This document shows, piece by piece, positions 43,445 through 51,886 of a stretch of 64,000 bases of DNA. The notes under the pieces are model-generated. The model had not been told where the DNA came from and did not search any database. It saw only the letters and a list, made by a program, of their open reading frames with translations. How positions within the stretch are numbered: the stretch's first letter is position 1; the number at the start of each line of letters is the position of its first letter. Both the position numbers and the translations under genes were made by a program. Where the stretch lies: contig NZ_LTAO01000003.1 in the NCBI RefSeq assembly GCF_001590785.1, positions 43,317-107,316 of the forward strand, written 5' to 3'. The DNA is from Alkalihalobacillus trypoxylicola. Lineage in GTDB: Bacteria; Bacillota; Bacilli; Bacillales; Bacillaceae_D.

Positions 43445-44023
43445 TTGGATAGAAGAAAACAATATACAAGAATGGTGTTAAAGGAGAGCTTGCTTGAGCT
43501 TCTAAAAATTAAGGCGATTGCAAACATTACGATTAAAGAGCTATGTGAACGTGCTGACATTAATCGCTCGACCTTTTATAGTCACTACTCTGACCAATAT
43601 GAGCTTCTTACAAGCATTGAAGATGAAGTGCTCGATGAATTACAAAATACATTACAGCTATACAATCATTCAGATAAGAATGAAACCTTTGAAATGCTTC
43701 AAAGAATATTTGAGTATATGGCATCTAAAAAGGATATATGTCAAATGCTACTAAGTGATTATGGAGGGCGAAATTTTCAAAATCGCGTCATGAGTATTAC
43801 ACATCAATATATTATTCAAAAATGGGAGGATGAACAGAACATTTTAAAAAGCCATTCAGAATACGTGACCCTATTTGTGCTAAGTGGCAGCATAGAGGTC
43901 GTTAAAAGCTGGTTATCAAATGGAATGGAAGATTCTCCTGAGGCCATGGCCCGATGGATTAACGACTTTACAAGTAATGGGCTTTCCTGTATACCAAAGA
44001 ATGAAAATTCACGATTAAAATAA
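43445..44023 (+). CDS. TetR/AcrR-family regulator
   Basis: TTG at 43445 was chosen, with AGGTGA about 4 bases upstream, giving 192 aa and the usual N-terminus MDRRKQYTRMVLKESLLELLK; a longer in-frame start at 43373 runs through the operator. The DNA-binding part is IANITIKELCERADINRSTFYSHYSDQYELL. The C-terminal domain (about 80-190) contains MASKKDICQMLLSDYGG and LFVLSGSIEVVKSWLSNGM, as in the DhaS/TetR_C group. It is divergent from the MMPL-Pip operon and likely represses it. Confidence 0.75.
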   Translation: MDRRKQYTRMVLKESLLELLKIKAIANITIKELCERADINRSTFYSHYSDQYELLTSIEDEVLDELQNTLQLYNHSDKNETFEMLQRIFEYMASKKDICQMLLSDYGGRNFQNRVMSITHQYIIQKWEDEQNILKSHSEYVTLFVLSGSIEVVKSWLSNGMEDSPEAMARWINDFTSNGLSCIPKNENSRLK

Positions 44024-44134
44024 AGGTGTTCTCATTTATGTTTTTACATTATTTGAAAAGAAGATGGAGTAATTTGGCACAACATCTATTTAGAAGAGAC
44101 CGGGACATTACGCATGAAAGAAAATATCGACACA

Positions 44135-44180
44135 TGTTAGGTGCCTGGTCGTTCGCTCCCACAAGACACTCCACTCTGTT
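44135..44180 (+). repeat. repeat family B fragment (copy 5)
   Basis: GTTAGGTGCCTGGTCGTTCGC, TCCCACAAGACACTCC matches the left-centre of copies at 44.8 and 39.2 kb (GTTAGGTGCCAAGCTGTTGC; TCCAAGACACTTCGCG). Only about 45 bases remain. Confidence 0.55.
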
Positions 44181-44186
44181 TCTCCT

Positions 44187-44663
44187 TTAATAAACCCAAA
44201 CAATATGAATGAGGAAATAAAAAAAGATAATAGTTAACCCTGTAAATATTAGATTTTCTATAGCACTTCCTGTTTTGATCGTTAATGGAAAACGTACCGT
44301 AAGCTTTAAAGGATAAAAGAAACGAATCCCTCTTCTAGTAAATGCATCTAAAATCAGATGGCTAATCATTCCTGCTAGGAGGCCCACAGTTAACGCTTCG
44401 ACTGGTACAAAACGGTTCATTACAAAAGCAATAATGAATAAAAATAGTAAGCTATGTGTAAATGTTCGATGTCCAAACAATGTATTAATAATTGTTGAAA
44501 GTAAAGGAAATCGCCTCCCTATTTTACTTCCTCCATGACAAATATCAGGTAATAAGCTGCCTACTGCTCCTGATATGATTAATGCTAACGGTTCATAGTT
44601 CGTATAATGTGCAATGGTCGAAGCCATAGTAACTCCAGCGATAAGATGTGTTTTCCCTGTCAC
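44187..44663 (-). CDS. YdjM-like membrane-bound metal-dependent hydrolase
   Basis: A 158-aa DUF457-type protein with four hydrophobic segments. Metal-site histidines and aspartates are seen in MTGKTHLIAG, GSLLPDICHGGSKIGRRFP, FGHRTFTHSLLFL and MISHLILDAFTRRGIRFFYPLKL. These are the family's hallmark. E. coli YdjM is LexA-regulated, and a possible SOS box lies upstream here at 44727-44742. The hydrolase substrate is not known. A start at ATG 44663 has GAAGGTAC upstream. Confidence 0.8.
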   Translation of the reverse strand: MTGKTHLIAGVTMASTIAHYTNYEPLALIISGAVGSLLPDICHGGSKIGRRFPLLSTIINTLFGHRTFTHSLLFLFIIAFVMNRFVPVEALTVGLLAGMISHLILDAFTRRGIRFFYPLKLTVRFPLTIKTGSAIENLIFTGLTIIFFYFLIHIVWVY

Positions 44664-44726
44664 GTCCGTACCTTCTTTCTATGAAAATCCTGATGAAAAC
44701 TTAGTTTATCATATCTTTATAAAAAT

Positions 44727-44742
44727 AAGAACGTACATTCTT
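44727..44742 (-). promoter_or_regulatory. possible LexA/DinR box
   Basis: On the minus strand AAGAATGTACGTTCTT is nearly palindromic and agrees with the Bacillus SOS-box consensus CGAACRNRYGTTYC at 11 of 14 positions. It is 64 bases before the YdjM-like start. Confidence 0.35.
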
Positions 44743-44800
44743 AATAAACTATCATGATTTTTTAATTATATTGAATAACGAACTACCAAAAAAGAAGCGG

Positions 44801-44985
44801 GTGAGACAATACTCATGGACGAATGATTTTACAATTGTTAGGTGCCAAGCTGTTGCTCCAAGACACTTCGCGTCCGGTGGGTGCTGCCGAATGAACTTTT
44901 TTAAAAGTGGATTTCGGCATAGCTACTTACTCCAATTGGAGTCTCTGTGCCTTGTATCCGCTAGCTTACGCCTTCTACCCTTTCA
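44801..44985 (+). repeat. repeat family B, copy 6 (most complete)
   Basis: Reads in order GGTGAGACAATACTCATGG, ACAATTGTTAGGTGCCAAGC, CCAAGACACTTCGCGTCC, GGTGGGTGCTGCCGAA, AACTTTTTTAAAAGTGGATT, TTCGGCATAGCTACTTACTC, GGAGTCTCTGTGCC, TCCGCTAGCTTACGCC and TTCTACCC. An internal palindrome TGCCGAA...ACTTTT-TT-AAAAGT...TTCGGCA can fold as a nested hairpin. Confidence 0.78.
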
Positions 44986-45018
44986 ATTTTCCCTTATCTT
45001 GGTCTAACTAGAATATAC

Positions 45019-45057
45019 AAAAAGTCGTATAGCTCTTATTTGGCTACACGACTTTTT
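45019..45057 (-). terminator. terminator of the pectin operon
   Basis: AAAAAGTCGTGTAGC and GCTATACGACTTTTT on the minus strand pair with a 2-base interior mismatch around AAATAAGA and are followed by a T tract. It starts 16 bases past the oligogalacturonate lyase stop. Confidence 0.85.
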
Positions 45058-45073
45058 CTTTGTCATTTTGCAA

Positions 45074-46258
45074 TTAAAATTTTTTGTCATTCACTTTTGG
45101 TAGTGTTTCAAAATCTGGTATTTCCGCAATATATACATGACCATATCCACTCATGTCACTTGTAAAAACAACCTTAGTTCCGTCAGTCGTTAATCGCGGA
45201 TGCACATGAAGCTTTTGCGACTGAAAACTTCCTCTGTGTTTACATAAAATTCTAGGCCCTTCCAATTGATTATTCTTCTTCTTCCACAAAAAAAGACTAT
45301 CTTGATCGACGTTACCGTATGCACTTGACTGCTGACCATCACCCACTATCAGTTCCGCATCATTAGAAAAAATATGCATATTTTGATATGGAAATTCATA
45401 CTCCTCTAACTCGGTATTATCGTATTTAATCGACCCTAAAAACTTACCTTCTGTATTTTTAACATCTTCCGTAAACCCATGATAGCCGACCGTAACACCA
45501 TCAGCATGCCAATATTCATGCCCTGCATATTGGTTAGATTTTCCCTCTCTTAATTTCCATACCTCTCCTTTTTCCATGTCCATTGCCCACATCCGATGGT
45601 CCACCTTATTCCATGGCCCTTCATGACAAAAGGTTAATAAAGATCGTTTAGTAGGAGAGGCATTTACATGCCCAATCCAACGATTTTCTTCGTGAATGAC
45701 GGTTACTTCTTTAGTATCAAGAGATAGTTTGCAAATTTGAGAATGTGGACGTGCCGCTTCTAATTCTGCAAACCCTAAATAACCATTTGTTAAATCACTT
45801 GCGATAGTAGAGGATAAATCCTCCCTCAAACCAAAGAGTACGCTCTTTCCATCGGCAGTACAGCTTGAGCCACTAAAAATGTAACCCTCTGGTAGCTGAA
45901 ATAACGACTGTTCCTTTAAATCATCTAAATTTAAAGAAAATAATTGTCGGTCATGCATAAAATAAGCTTCGTTTTTTAATGGATTTAGGAATGTGTTTTG
46001 AATATTGACCTGCTCTCCTACTTTAAAGTCAGTTAATTGCGTAATCTGTCCAGTCGATAAATCGACACTAAACAAATTGGTTTTGTTTTCTCGATCAGAT
46101 CCAATTAATAAATTATTTCCATCATTATAAAAGCCTTCATTTGTAAAATATAAGTGAAAATTATGTGCATAATAGCTAGTTAATTTAATTATTTTTGCTC
46201 CACTAATAGAGTCATAGAACACAGAGGTTTCTGATTCAAACACTTTTCCTTTTCCCAT
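45074..46258 (-). CDS. oligogalacturonate lyase (PL22)
   Basis: Cytoplasmic beta-propeller lyase that cleaves unsaturated or saturated digalacturonate to monomers. The 394-aa sequence has the PL22 blocks: DSISGAKIIKLTSYYAHNFHLYFTNEGFYNDG, LIGSDRENKTNLFSVDLSTGQITQLTD, RWIGHVNASPTKRSLLTFCHEGPWNKVDHRMW, EYWHADGVTVGYHGF and HPRLTTDGTKVVFTSDMSGYGHVY. The histidines in these blocks bind the metal and act in catalysis. No signal peptide. It is the last gene of the run, 10 bases after the GH95 gene, followed by a terminator. Confidence 0.88.
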   Translation of the reverse strand: MGKGKVFESETSVFYDSISGAKIIKLTSYYAHNFHLYFTNEGFYNDGNNLLIGSDRENKTNLFSVDLSTGQITQLTDFKVGEQVNIQNTFLNPLKNEAYFMHDRQLFSLNLDDLKEQSLFQLPEGYIFSGSSCTADGKSVLFGLREDLSSTIASDLTNGYLGFAELEAARPHSQICKLSLDTKEVTVIHEENRWIGHVNASPTKRSLLTFCHEGPWNKVDHRMWAMDMEKGEVWKLREGKSNQYAGHEYWHADGVTVGYHGFTEDVKNTEGKFLGSIKYDNTELEEYEFPYQNMHIFSNDAELIVGDGQQSSAYGNVDQDSLFLWKKKNNQLEGPRILCKHRGSFQSQKLHVHPRLTTDGTKVVFTSDMSGYGHVYIAEIPDFETLPKVNDKKF

Positions 46259-46268
46259 GATGTAATCA

Positions 46269-48668
46269 CTACCTTTCGATACTTTTAATACTTAATGCTT
46301 GATTCGCTTCCAATTGTACGGTTATTTCTGATGAGCTTAACACATTTTGCTCTTTATCCGCAGCTATAATCAAAATTTTCTGCTCTTTAATAAAGCTCGG
46401 TAAGAGTAGGGTTATATTTGTATTACTTATCGCTTTAAGCCTTGCTTTAAATGACTTTTTTTGAAGGTCCCATTGAAAAGAAACGATGCCTGAGTGAAAT
46501 CTAAAATTCTTAACCTCTCCTTTTTTCCATCTGTAAGGAACGGCAGGTAAAAGACGTACCTGTTTTTGAGAAACAAATAATAGCATCTCTTGAATAGCCC
46601 CAACTATGCCAAGATTAGCGTCCATTTGCACCGGCGCGGTTTCAATTTCCATGCTCAGCCCCATACTCCTCCAGTCATTATGTACCGTATATAAATTAGT
46701 TAATAAGCAAGACTGTGTTAAACGGTCTATTTGCTCTAGAGCACTTGTACCTTCTCCTAAGCGAGCATAAATGGAAGCCATATGAGCGAATGACCAACCA
46801 GTTTGTGCTTCTATTTCTCTTAATGAAACAGCCTTTCTAAAAGGAGCTAGCTGTTCTTCATCCGTAGAATTAGCCATTTCTTTCCCTGGAAACAGAGGAT
46901 ATAAATGAGATAAATGCCTATGTTCATAGCGATCCTGAAAATCATTATGAGCCCATTCCTTTATAGCTCCTTCTTTATTCACTTTATATGGAGGCAGTGT
47001 CTGTATCATTTCTTTCCACTTATTTATTTCATTTAAAAACAATTGGCTCTCTTCACAGGCTTCTATTAAATGTTGAAGAAGCTCCTTTATAAGAGCAATA
47101 TCCATTGTTGCATTAATAGTAGTAGGCATTGGGTGAGCAAGTGACTCTCCCGCTTCTGGCATATAATTATAAGGGGTGTTCTCAGGCGAGATCGATGGAT
47201 AAATAGATGTTTCCCCATGCAATTCTACTAAAAAATCCTCATAAAAATGAGCCACTTCTTTCATAAATGGTAGAAGCTTATGTTCAAGAAAATGTTGATC
47301 CTTCGTATATAGATAATATTCATAAAAGGTCTGTGAAAGCCATGCCGCTGCTCCAGTCCAATTTAAAATAACGGGTACAATTTGGCTTGGTAGACCTATC
47401 TCAGGTGTTGTACCAGCTGGAATATAAATGCCCCTACATCCATAAAGATGCTGAGCATTTAATCGAAAATCGCCTAACATACGCTCATAGTAATCAAACA
47501 TAACGGGGACTAACCTCGATAACCCTCCTACCCCTGCATGCCAATACATCATTTGGATATTTTCATTCGCCATTCGATGTCCCCACATCAATTGATAATC
47601 TCCTGCCCAAAGTCCATACATTCCGAATGGCTGTGTGCCTTCTTCACTAGTTCCTGAAATGAACAAATACCTACCAAAATGCCAAAGCTTTTCAATCAAC
47701 TGAGGAGAAGCCTCCCCTTGATAAGCACTCATTAATAGCTCCTCATTAGAACAGCTACTATCCTCCGTTTCTAATCTGAAATCAGCACAATGAAAAAGCT
47801 CCTGATGTAGGGGCAAATGTCTCGTTAGAAGCTCCTGATAGGTAGCCGTGCATTGTCTAAGCTCTTTTTCAAGCTTTCCCCACATAAACGTTGAGTTTGA
47901 TTGAACAAACACTTTCATTAATATCCTTACTTTTTTTACATTTTTGCATGTAATACTCTGATTCTTTACTAAGAGCTCACCTTCACTCGGTATAACCTTC
48001 GCCACTACACCAAAATCAGTTTGATCGTCGTTTTTTGCAGAAAAGTATAGAAAATAATCAGCCGCCTTACTCTTAGAATGTTCCTCTAGTTCCCGGATGC
48101 GCTGCTCCATTTTAGGCTGGTCGGTAGAATGTAAAGATAGCTTAAAATGAATCCAATCCAAAGGCTTTGTCGATTCTATTTCGTAAACAATTAAATCATC
48201 TGCCCTTGAAACAAATAGCTTTCTTACCATATTATAATCTTCTTCGTTCCAGCTTACCGTTACCTCACCTGTCTCCATATTAAGCTTTCTGTTATATTTT
48301 TTAAAAGCCTGAGCGACTGGCATTTCTACTTTAAAATCAGCTAAAGGCAAAAGAGAGGAAAGCTGAGATTGATAGTTTTTCTCCTTGAGAGTATTACTTA
48401 GTACCCTGCTTGCCTCACGATACTTTTTCGTCTCCATAAGCTCTCTCGTTTTTTGTAAATGTTGACTCACATCTGGAAGGTTATCTTTCACTCCCATATG
48501 CCATAAGTCTTGATGATTAATTAATATCGTCTCGTTCTTAATCCCACCATAAACAGCTGCTCCTATCTTTCCATTTCCTGAGGGTAGAGCTTCTCTCCAC
48601 ATGTTTTTCCACCAAGATGCAGGATAGTTTAGATGGAGCTGATAACGACTATGATTTTCCTTTTTCAA
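46269..48668 (-). CDS. GH95 alpha-L-fucosidase / alpha-L-galactosidase-type hydrolase
   Basis: A 799-aa cytoplasmic enzyme of the GH95 (alpha/alpha)6 layout. The N-terminal beta domain begins YPASWWKNMWREALPSGNGKIGAAVYGG, the usual GH95 opening. Central helices contain EEGTQPFGMYGLWAGDYQLMWGHRMANENIQMMYW, and the C-terminal part DRYEHRHLSHLYPLFPG, TGWSFAHMASIYARLGEG and METAPVQMDANLGI... (family blocks). TTG 48668 was chosen because AGGTGGAG lies 6 bases upstream; a GTG at 48734 would overlap the previous gene by 53 bases. GH95 enzymes release alpha-L-Fuc or alpha-L-Gal; the choice is not readable here. Confidence 0.85.
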   Translation of the reverse strand: MKKENHSRYQLHLNYPASWWKNMWREALPSGNGKIGAAVYGGIKNETILINHQDLWHMGVKDNLPDVSQHLQKTRELMETKKYREASRVLSNTLKEKNYQSQLSSLLPLADFKVEMPVAQAFKKYNRKLNMETGEVTVSWNEEDYNMVRKLFVSRADDLIVYEIESTKPLDWIHFKLSLHSTDQPKMEQRIRELEEHSKSKAADYFLYFSAKNDDQTDFGVVAKVIPSEGELLVKNQSITCKNVKKVRILMKVFVQSNSTFMWGKLEKELRQCTATYQELLTRHLPLHQELFHCADFRLETEDSSCSNEELLMSAYQGEASPQLIEKLWHFGRYLFISGTSEEGTQPFGMYGLWAGDYQLMWGHRMANENIQMMYWHAGVGGLSRLVPVMFDYYERMLGDFRLNAQHLYGCRGIYIPAGTTPEIGLPSQIVPVILNWTGAAAWLSQTFYEYYLYTKDQHFLEHKLLPFMKEVAHFYEDFLVELHGETSIYPSISPENTPYNYMPEAGESLAHPMPTTINATMDIALIKELLQHLIEACEESQLFLNEINKWKEMIQTLPPYKVNKEGAIKEWAHNDFQDRYEHRHLSHLYPLFPGKEMANSTDEEQLAPFRKAVSLREIEAQTGWSFAHMASIYARLGEGTSALEQIDRLTQSCLLTNLYTVHNDWRSMGLSMEIETAPVQMDANLGIVGAIQEMLLFVSQKQVRLLPAVPYRWKKGEVKNFRFHSGIVSFQWDLQKKSFKARLKAISNTNITLLLPSFIKEQKILIIAADKEQNVLSSSEITVQLEANQALSIKSIER

Positions 48669-48681
48669 TCGTATCTCCACC

Positions 48682-49818
48682 TTACGAAAAAATCTTCCAT
48701 TCCTTCGGAGTTTGATATTTCTCCCATTCCACACTTAACAGCAATAAGGGAGCGACTCCCATTAAATGATTGCTTACCACCTTTTCACTCATATAGTATG
48801 GATAGGATCCATCTCGATACTTCGGGTATCCTCCTAGCCCTGCCCCTTTACAAATTTGATGCAAATGCACACCTTTTTCATCCTCGGTTACAAAATAATT
48901 TAAAATACCCTCATAGGCACTCTCCGCTGCTTTTTGTGGAATACCTGATAAATAACCTAGCCTAATTCCCTTTAAAATAGAGTAAGTAATCATGCATGAA
49001 CCTGAAGATTCTAGATAATTACCTTCTCTGCCATTCTGATCCATAACCTGATACCATAGACCACTACGTTCTTCTTGAACGGCTATAATAGCATGTACGA
49101 GTCTCTCAAAAATCCCCATGATTTGACCCCGTTTAGGATGATCCACAGGAAAATGCTCTAAGGAGTCGACAATGGCCATGACATACCAACCAACAGCTCT
49201 GGACCAAACATGCAAGGACTTGCCTGTTACCTTATCGCACCAGCGTTGCTCTAAGCTCTCATCCCAAGCATGATGTAGAAGTCCAGTACTAGAGTTTCTT
49301 GTTACTTTCTCGATTAATAGAATTTGCTTGGCTACTTCATCAAAACCTTCCTCCATTTTGAACACTTTAGAGTATTCTGCTAGAAATGGGGAAGACATGT
49401 AGACACCATCAAGCCACATTTGAAAGGGGTATATTTTTTTGTGCCAAAATCCGCCTTCTTCTGTACGGGGCTGACCTTTTAATTGAGTATATAATAGCTC
49501 TAAAGCCTTTTTATACTTTAACTCCTGACTTTCTTCCCATAGATTAAATAAATTTTTTCCTTTATTAATATGATCTAGGTTGTATTCGTTGATTGTATAG
49601 CCATCAATTTTGCCCTCTTCTGTAATAAACAAATCAATATGATCCTTAACGATTTTATGGTAGTAGGGGGTCTCTCTCCATTCCGCATACCAATCAAATG
49701 CTTTTAAAGTCATACCAGCTACATAGCCCCATTGATTTCCTATTTTAGGGTGATAGCCGTCAACAAAATCCGCTTCAATTGTTTTTATTAACCTGTCAGC
49801 TAATTGTGTATTCTTCAT
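48682..49818 (-). CDS. GH105 unsaturated rhamnogalacturonyl hydrolase
   Basis: A 378-aa intracellular hydrolase of the YteR/YesR type, which removes the 4,5-unsaturated galacturonic acid end left by lyases. The (alpha/alpha)6 barrel signature is visible: WLDGVYMSSPFLAEY (catalytic Asp), HAWDESLEQRWCDKVTGKSLHVWSRAVGWYVMAIVD, ESSGSCMITYSILKGIRLGYL and YYMSEKVVSNHLMGVAPLLLL. AGAAGGAGG precedes ATG 49818. Located 18 bases past the six-hairpin gene and 13 bases before the GH95 start, within the same transcript. It agrees with import of pectin-lyase products. Confidence 0.9.
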   Translation of the reverse strand: MKNTQLADRLIKTIEADFVDGYHPKIGNQWGYVAGMTLKAFDWYAEWRETPYYHKIVKDHIDLFITEEGKIDGYTINEYNLDHINKGKNLFNLWEESQELKYKKALELLYTQLKGQPRTEEGGFWHKKIYPFQMWLDGVYMSSPFLAEYSKVFKMEEGFDEVAKQILLIEKVTRNSSTGLLHHAWDESLEQRWCDKVTGKSLHVWSRAVGWYVMAIVDSLEHFPVDHPKRGQIMGIFERLVHAIIAVQEERSGLWYQVMDQNGREGNYLESSGSCMITYSILKGIRLGYLSGIPQKAAESAYEGILNYFVTEDEKGVHLHQICKGAGLGGYPKYRDGSYPYYMSEKVVSNHLMGVAPLLLLSVEWEKYQTPKEWKIFS

Positions 49819-49836
49819 GTAGACCTCCTTCTTTTT

Positions 49837-51876
49837 TTACAGCAAATTTTGAATATCTTCATATTGGACCTTCCAATAATCCTGTGGAAATCCTCTTATA
49901 CCATCCTTGTTCACACTATAAAGCAACAAAGCTACAGCCGTTAAAAGTCCTCCGTTTCCTGGAAGATAGGCATATAAACCAGGACGTTGATAATTATGAC
50001 CATTCATTAGGTACGTATTTTTTGTTTGATTCATCATTAGAAAATCGATCGCCATTTCCGCTTCGCCTAATCTTGCAGCGGTCATAGCGCACATCGGAAA
50101 ATCCCAGCCCCAAGCTGATTCCCAATTCCATTCTGACTTCACTTTTTTTAAAGTATTCAACATGACATCTCTATCTACCATCGTCCCCGGTAAAATTCCT
50201 AGTGCGCCAAGCATAGAAGGATGATCATGATTTTTTTCCTCAAACGTTGTTGGACAATTTTCATGAGCCAAATAAACTCCTTTATTTTGAGGTAATGGTG
50301 CAAGTGAGTTGGCTACATGACTCCAAAGGGAATTTCCCTCCTCCTTTAATCTTTTTGCCCATTCAATCGCTATCTCGAGCCCATATTTCCAATATTCTAA
50401 TTCATAGGGTGGATTTAAGCTATCCTCCATTCGATGACATTCTTGTGCTGGTATTAAAGGAGGGCCTAATACGTAAACTTCCTTTTCATCGTCCCATTTA
50501 GCAAACGAAACTAAAAAGTCGGCAGATTTGTAAATGATTTCTTTATATTGTAGTAGGATATCCTTCGACTCTCTAGCTCTATAAAGAAGCTCTGCTAAAG
50601 CGATCGGATGAACTTGCTGCCATATTAATCCCGGTGCAACAGGTGAAGGAGTTTGTTGTCCTGTATGAGCAACCATCTTTGGCCACCTTATTCCTGTATA
50701 ACCTTGTGAACTCGCTAATTTTTCTCCTTTTTCCTTCATTTCTATATACCAGCCCATACTTCGCTCTAATATGTCGGCTCGGCCCCATAAAGGGAAATGA
50801 GAAGCATGCCACCAATGCATTTCTAAATGGGCTTTCCCAAACCAGCTGTTATACATAAATCCCGTCTCTTGCGGTGGCAAAGAGCCTCCACTATGGATGG
50901 CACACAAATATTGAGATAAAACGATTCTCCTTTCAAGCTCATGTGCTCTTCGGTCTTTACTACCAGAAAAATCTATGCAGCCACCTGTTAACCAAAACGC
51001 TTTCCAGTAGTCGTTACTTTCCCGGCATACCTCTTTGAACGAGCATGTTGATGGATCGTCCTTTGAAAAGCTGGTGATAAAGGTGAATTCATCTATTTCT
51101 TTATTGGGTTGCAAAGTAAACTCGTGCTCAGCCGTCTGCTGTATACTTCCTGAGCTCCATGCCCATTTCACTTGATATTGGTCATCATCCATTTCCCTTT
51201 TTACTGTAGCTGTGTGAGAGTCCAGCTTTAATAAGGTCGATTTGTGCTGTTCATCATTTCCATAATGAAGTTGGATCGTTTTGTCCCAGCTTTTATGGGT
51301 CATATTCGGGTTAGGAAAAACAGTACTTACCTGTAATTGACCTGTTTTTATTAAAGGAGATACGATATGTACCGCTATAATATCTTCAGTGGGATGACAA
51401 ACCGTTTGAACTTCTACTGGCGTATCATCTACTAAAAATTTACTTTTTATTAAACCTTTTGAAAGCTCATGAACTTGATTAATCTTTGAAATTTGCTGTA
51501 ACTCTACCTTTTGCCCCTCTTCCGTATAAAGCTGTAAAGACACTCTTCCTAATTGTAAACGGTGAGGATTTTGTCTGAGCCAATGGTAGGCCTCCTCTTT
51601 ATCCTCTGCTTTCATTGGATAAGGAACCTCTCTGTCATAGGTTTTAAAAGATTGATAACGTATATCCTGTTCCGTATAATAATCTTCCCCATGAGTGGAG
51701 TGCCACCCCCAATTTGATTGAGTACTTATAGGGGCTTCATAGTGCTCTGAGAACGTTTGTAAACCTGTAAAATCAACACTAAATCCAAGATCACCGTTTC
51801 CCACTGATAGTGGTGCTTTTGGTTCAACGCCTGTAATTCTAGGATTATGTCTTTCTACGACTTTTAATTTATCCAT
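49837..51876 (-). CDS. unassigned six-hairpin glycosidase-like enzyme, 679 aa
   Basis: An intracellular protein with an N-terminal beta domain (KAPLSVGNGDLGFSVDFTGLQTF near residue 22) and an (alpha/alpha)6-like C-terminal domain, the general layout of GH65/GH95-like six-hairpin enzymes. A probable active-site stretch is TGFMYNSWFGKAHLEMHWWHASHFPLWGR (Glu at about 352), followed by ECHRMEDSLNPPYELEYWKYGLEIA and WAWGWDFPMCAMTAARLGE-like blocks. I cannot assign a CAZy family or a substrate. ATG 51876 was chosen, 5 bases after AGGTGG. Set between the regulator and the GH105 gene, it presumably acts on the same oligosaccharide. Confidence 0.65.
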   Translation of the reverse strand: MDKLKVVERHNPRITGVEPKAPLSVGNGDLGFSVDFTGLQTFSEHYEAPISTQSNWGWHSTHGEDYYTEQDIRYQSFKTYDREVPYPMKAEDKEEAYHWLRQNPHRLQLGRVSLQLYTEEGQKVELQQISKINQVHELSKGLIKSKFLVDDTPVEVQTVCHPTEDIIAVHIVSPLIKTGQLQVSTVFPNPNMTHKSWDKTIQLHYGNDEQHKSTLLKLDSHTATVKREMDDDQYQVKWAWSSGSIQQTAEHEFTLQPNKEIDEFTFITSFSKDDPSTCSFKEVCRESNDYWKAFWLTGGCIDFSGSKDRRAHELERRIVLSQYLCAIHSGGSLPPQETGFMYNSWFGKAHLEMHWWHASHFPLWGRADILERSMGWYIEMKEKGEKLASSQGYTGIRWPKMVAHTGQQTPSPVAPGLIWQQVHPIALAELLYRARESKDILLQYKEIIYKSADFLVSFAKWDDEKEVYVLGPPLIPAQECHRMEDSLNPPYELEYWKYGLEIAIEWAKRLKEEGNSLWSHVANSLAPLPQNKGVYLAHENCPTTFEEKNHDHPSMLGALGILPGTMVDRDVMLNTLKKVKSEWNWESAWGWDFPMCAMTAARLGEAEMAIDFLMMNQTKNTYLMNGHNYQRPGLYAYLPGNGGLLTAVALLLYSVNKDGIRGFPQDYWKVQYEDIQNLL

Positions 51877-51886
51877 CCTAACCACC

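Noticed and set aside
48669..48734. GTG start for the GH95 enzyme
   Set aside because: It overlaps the GH105 gene by 53 bases without a ribosome site; TTG 48668 has AGGTGGAG upstream and follows the GH105 stop.
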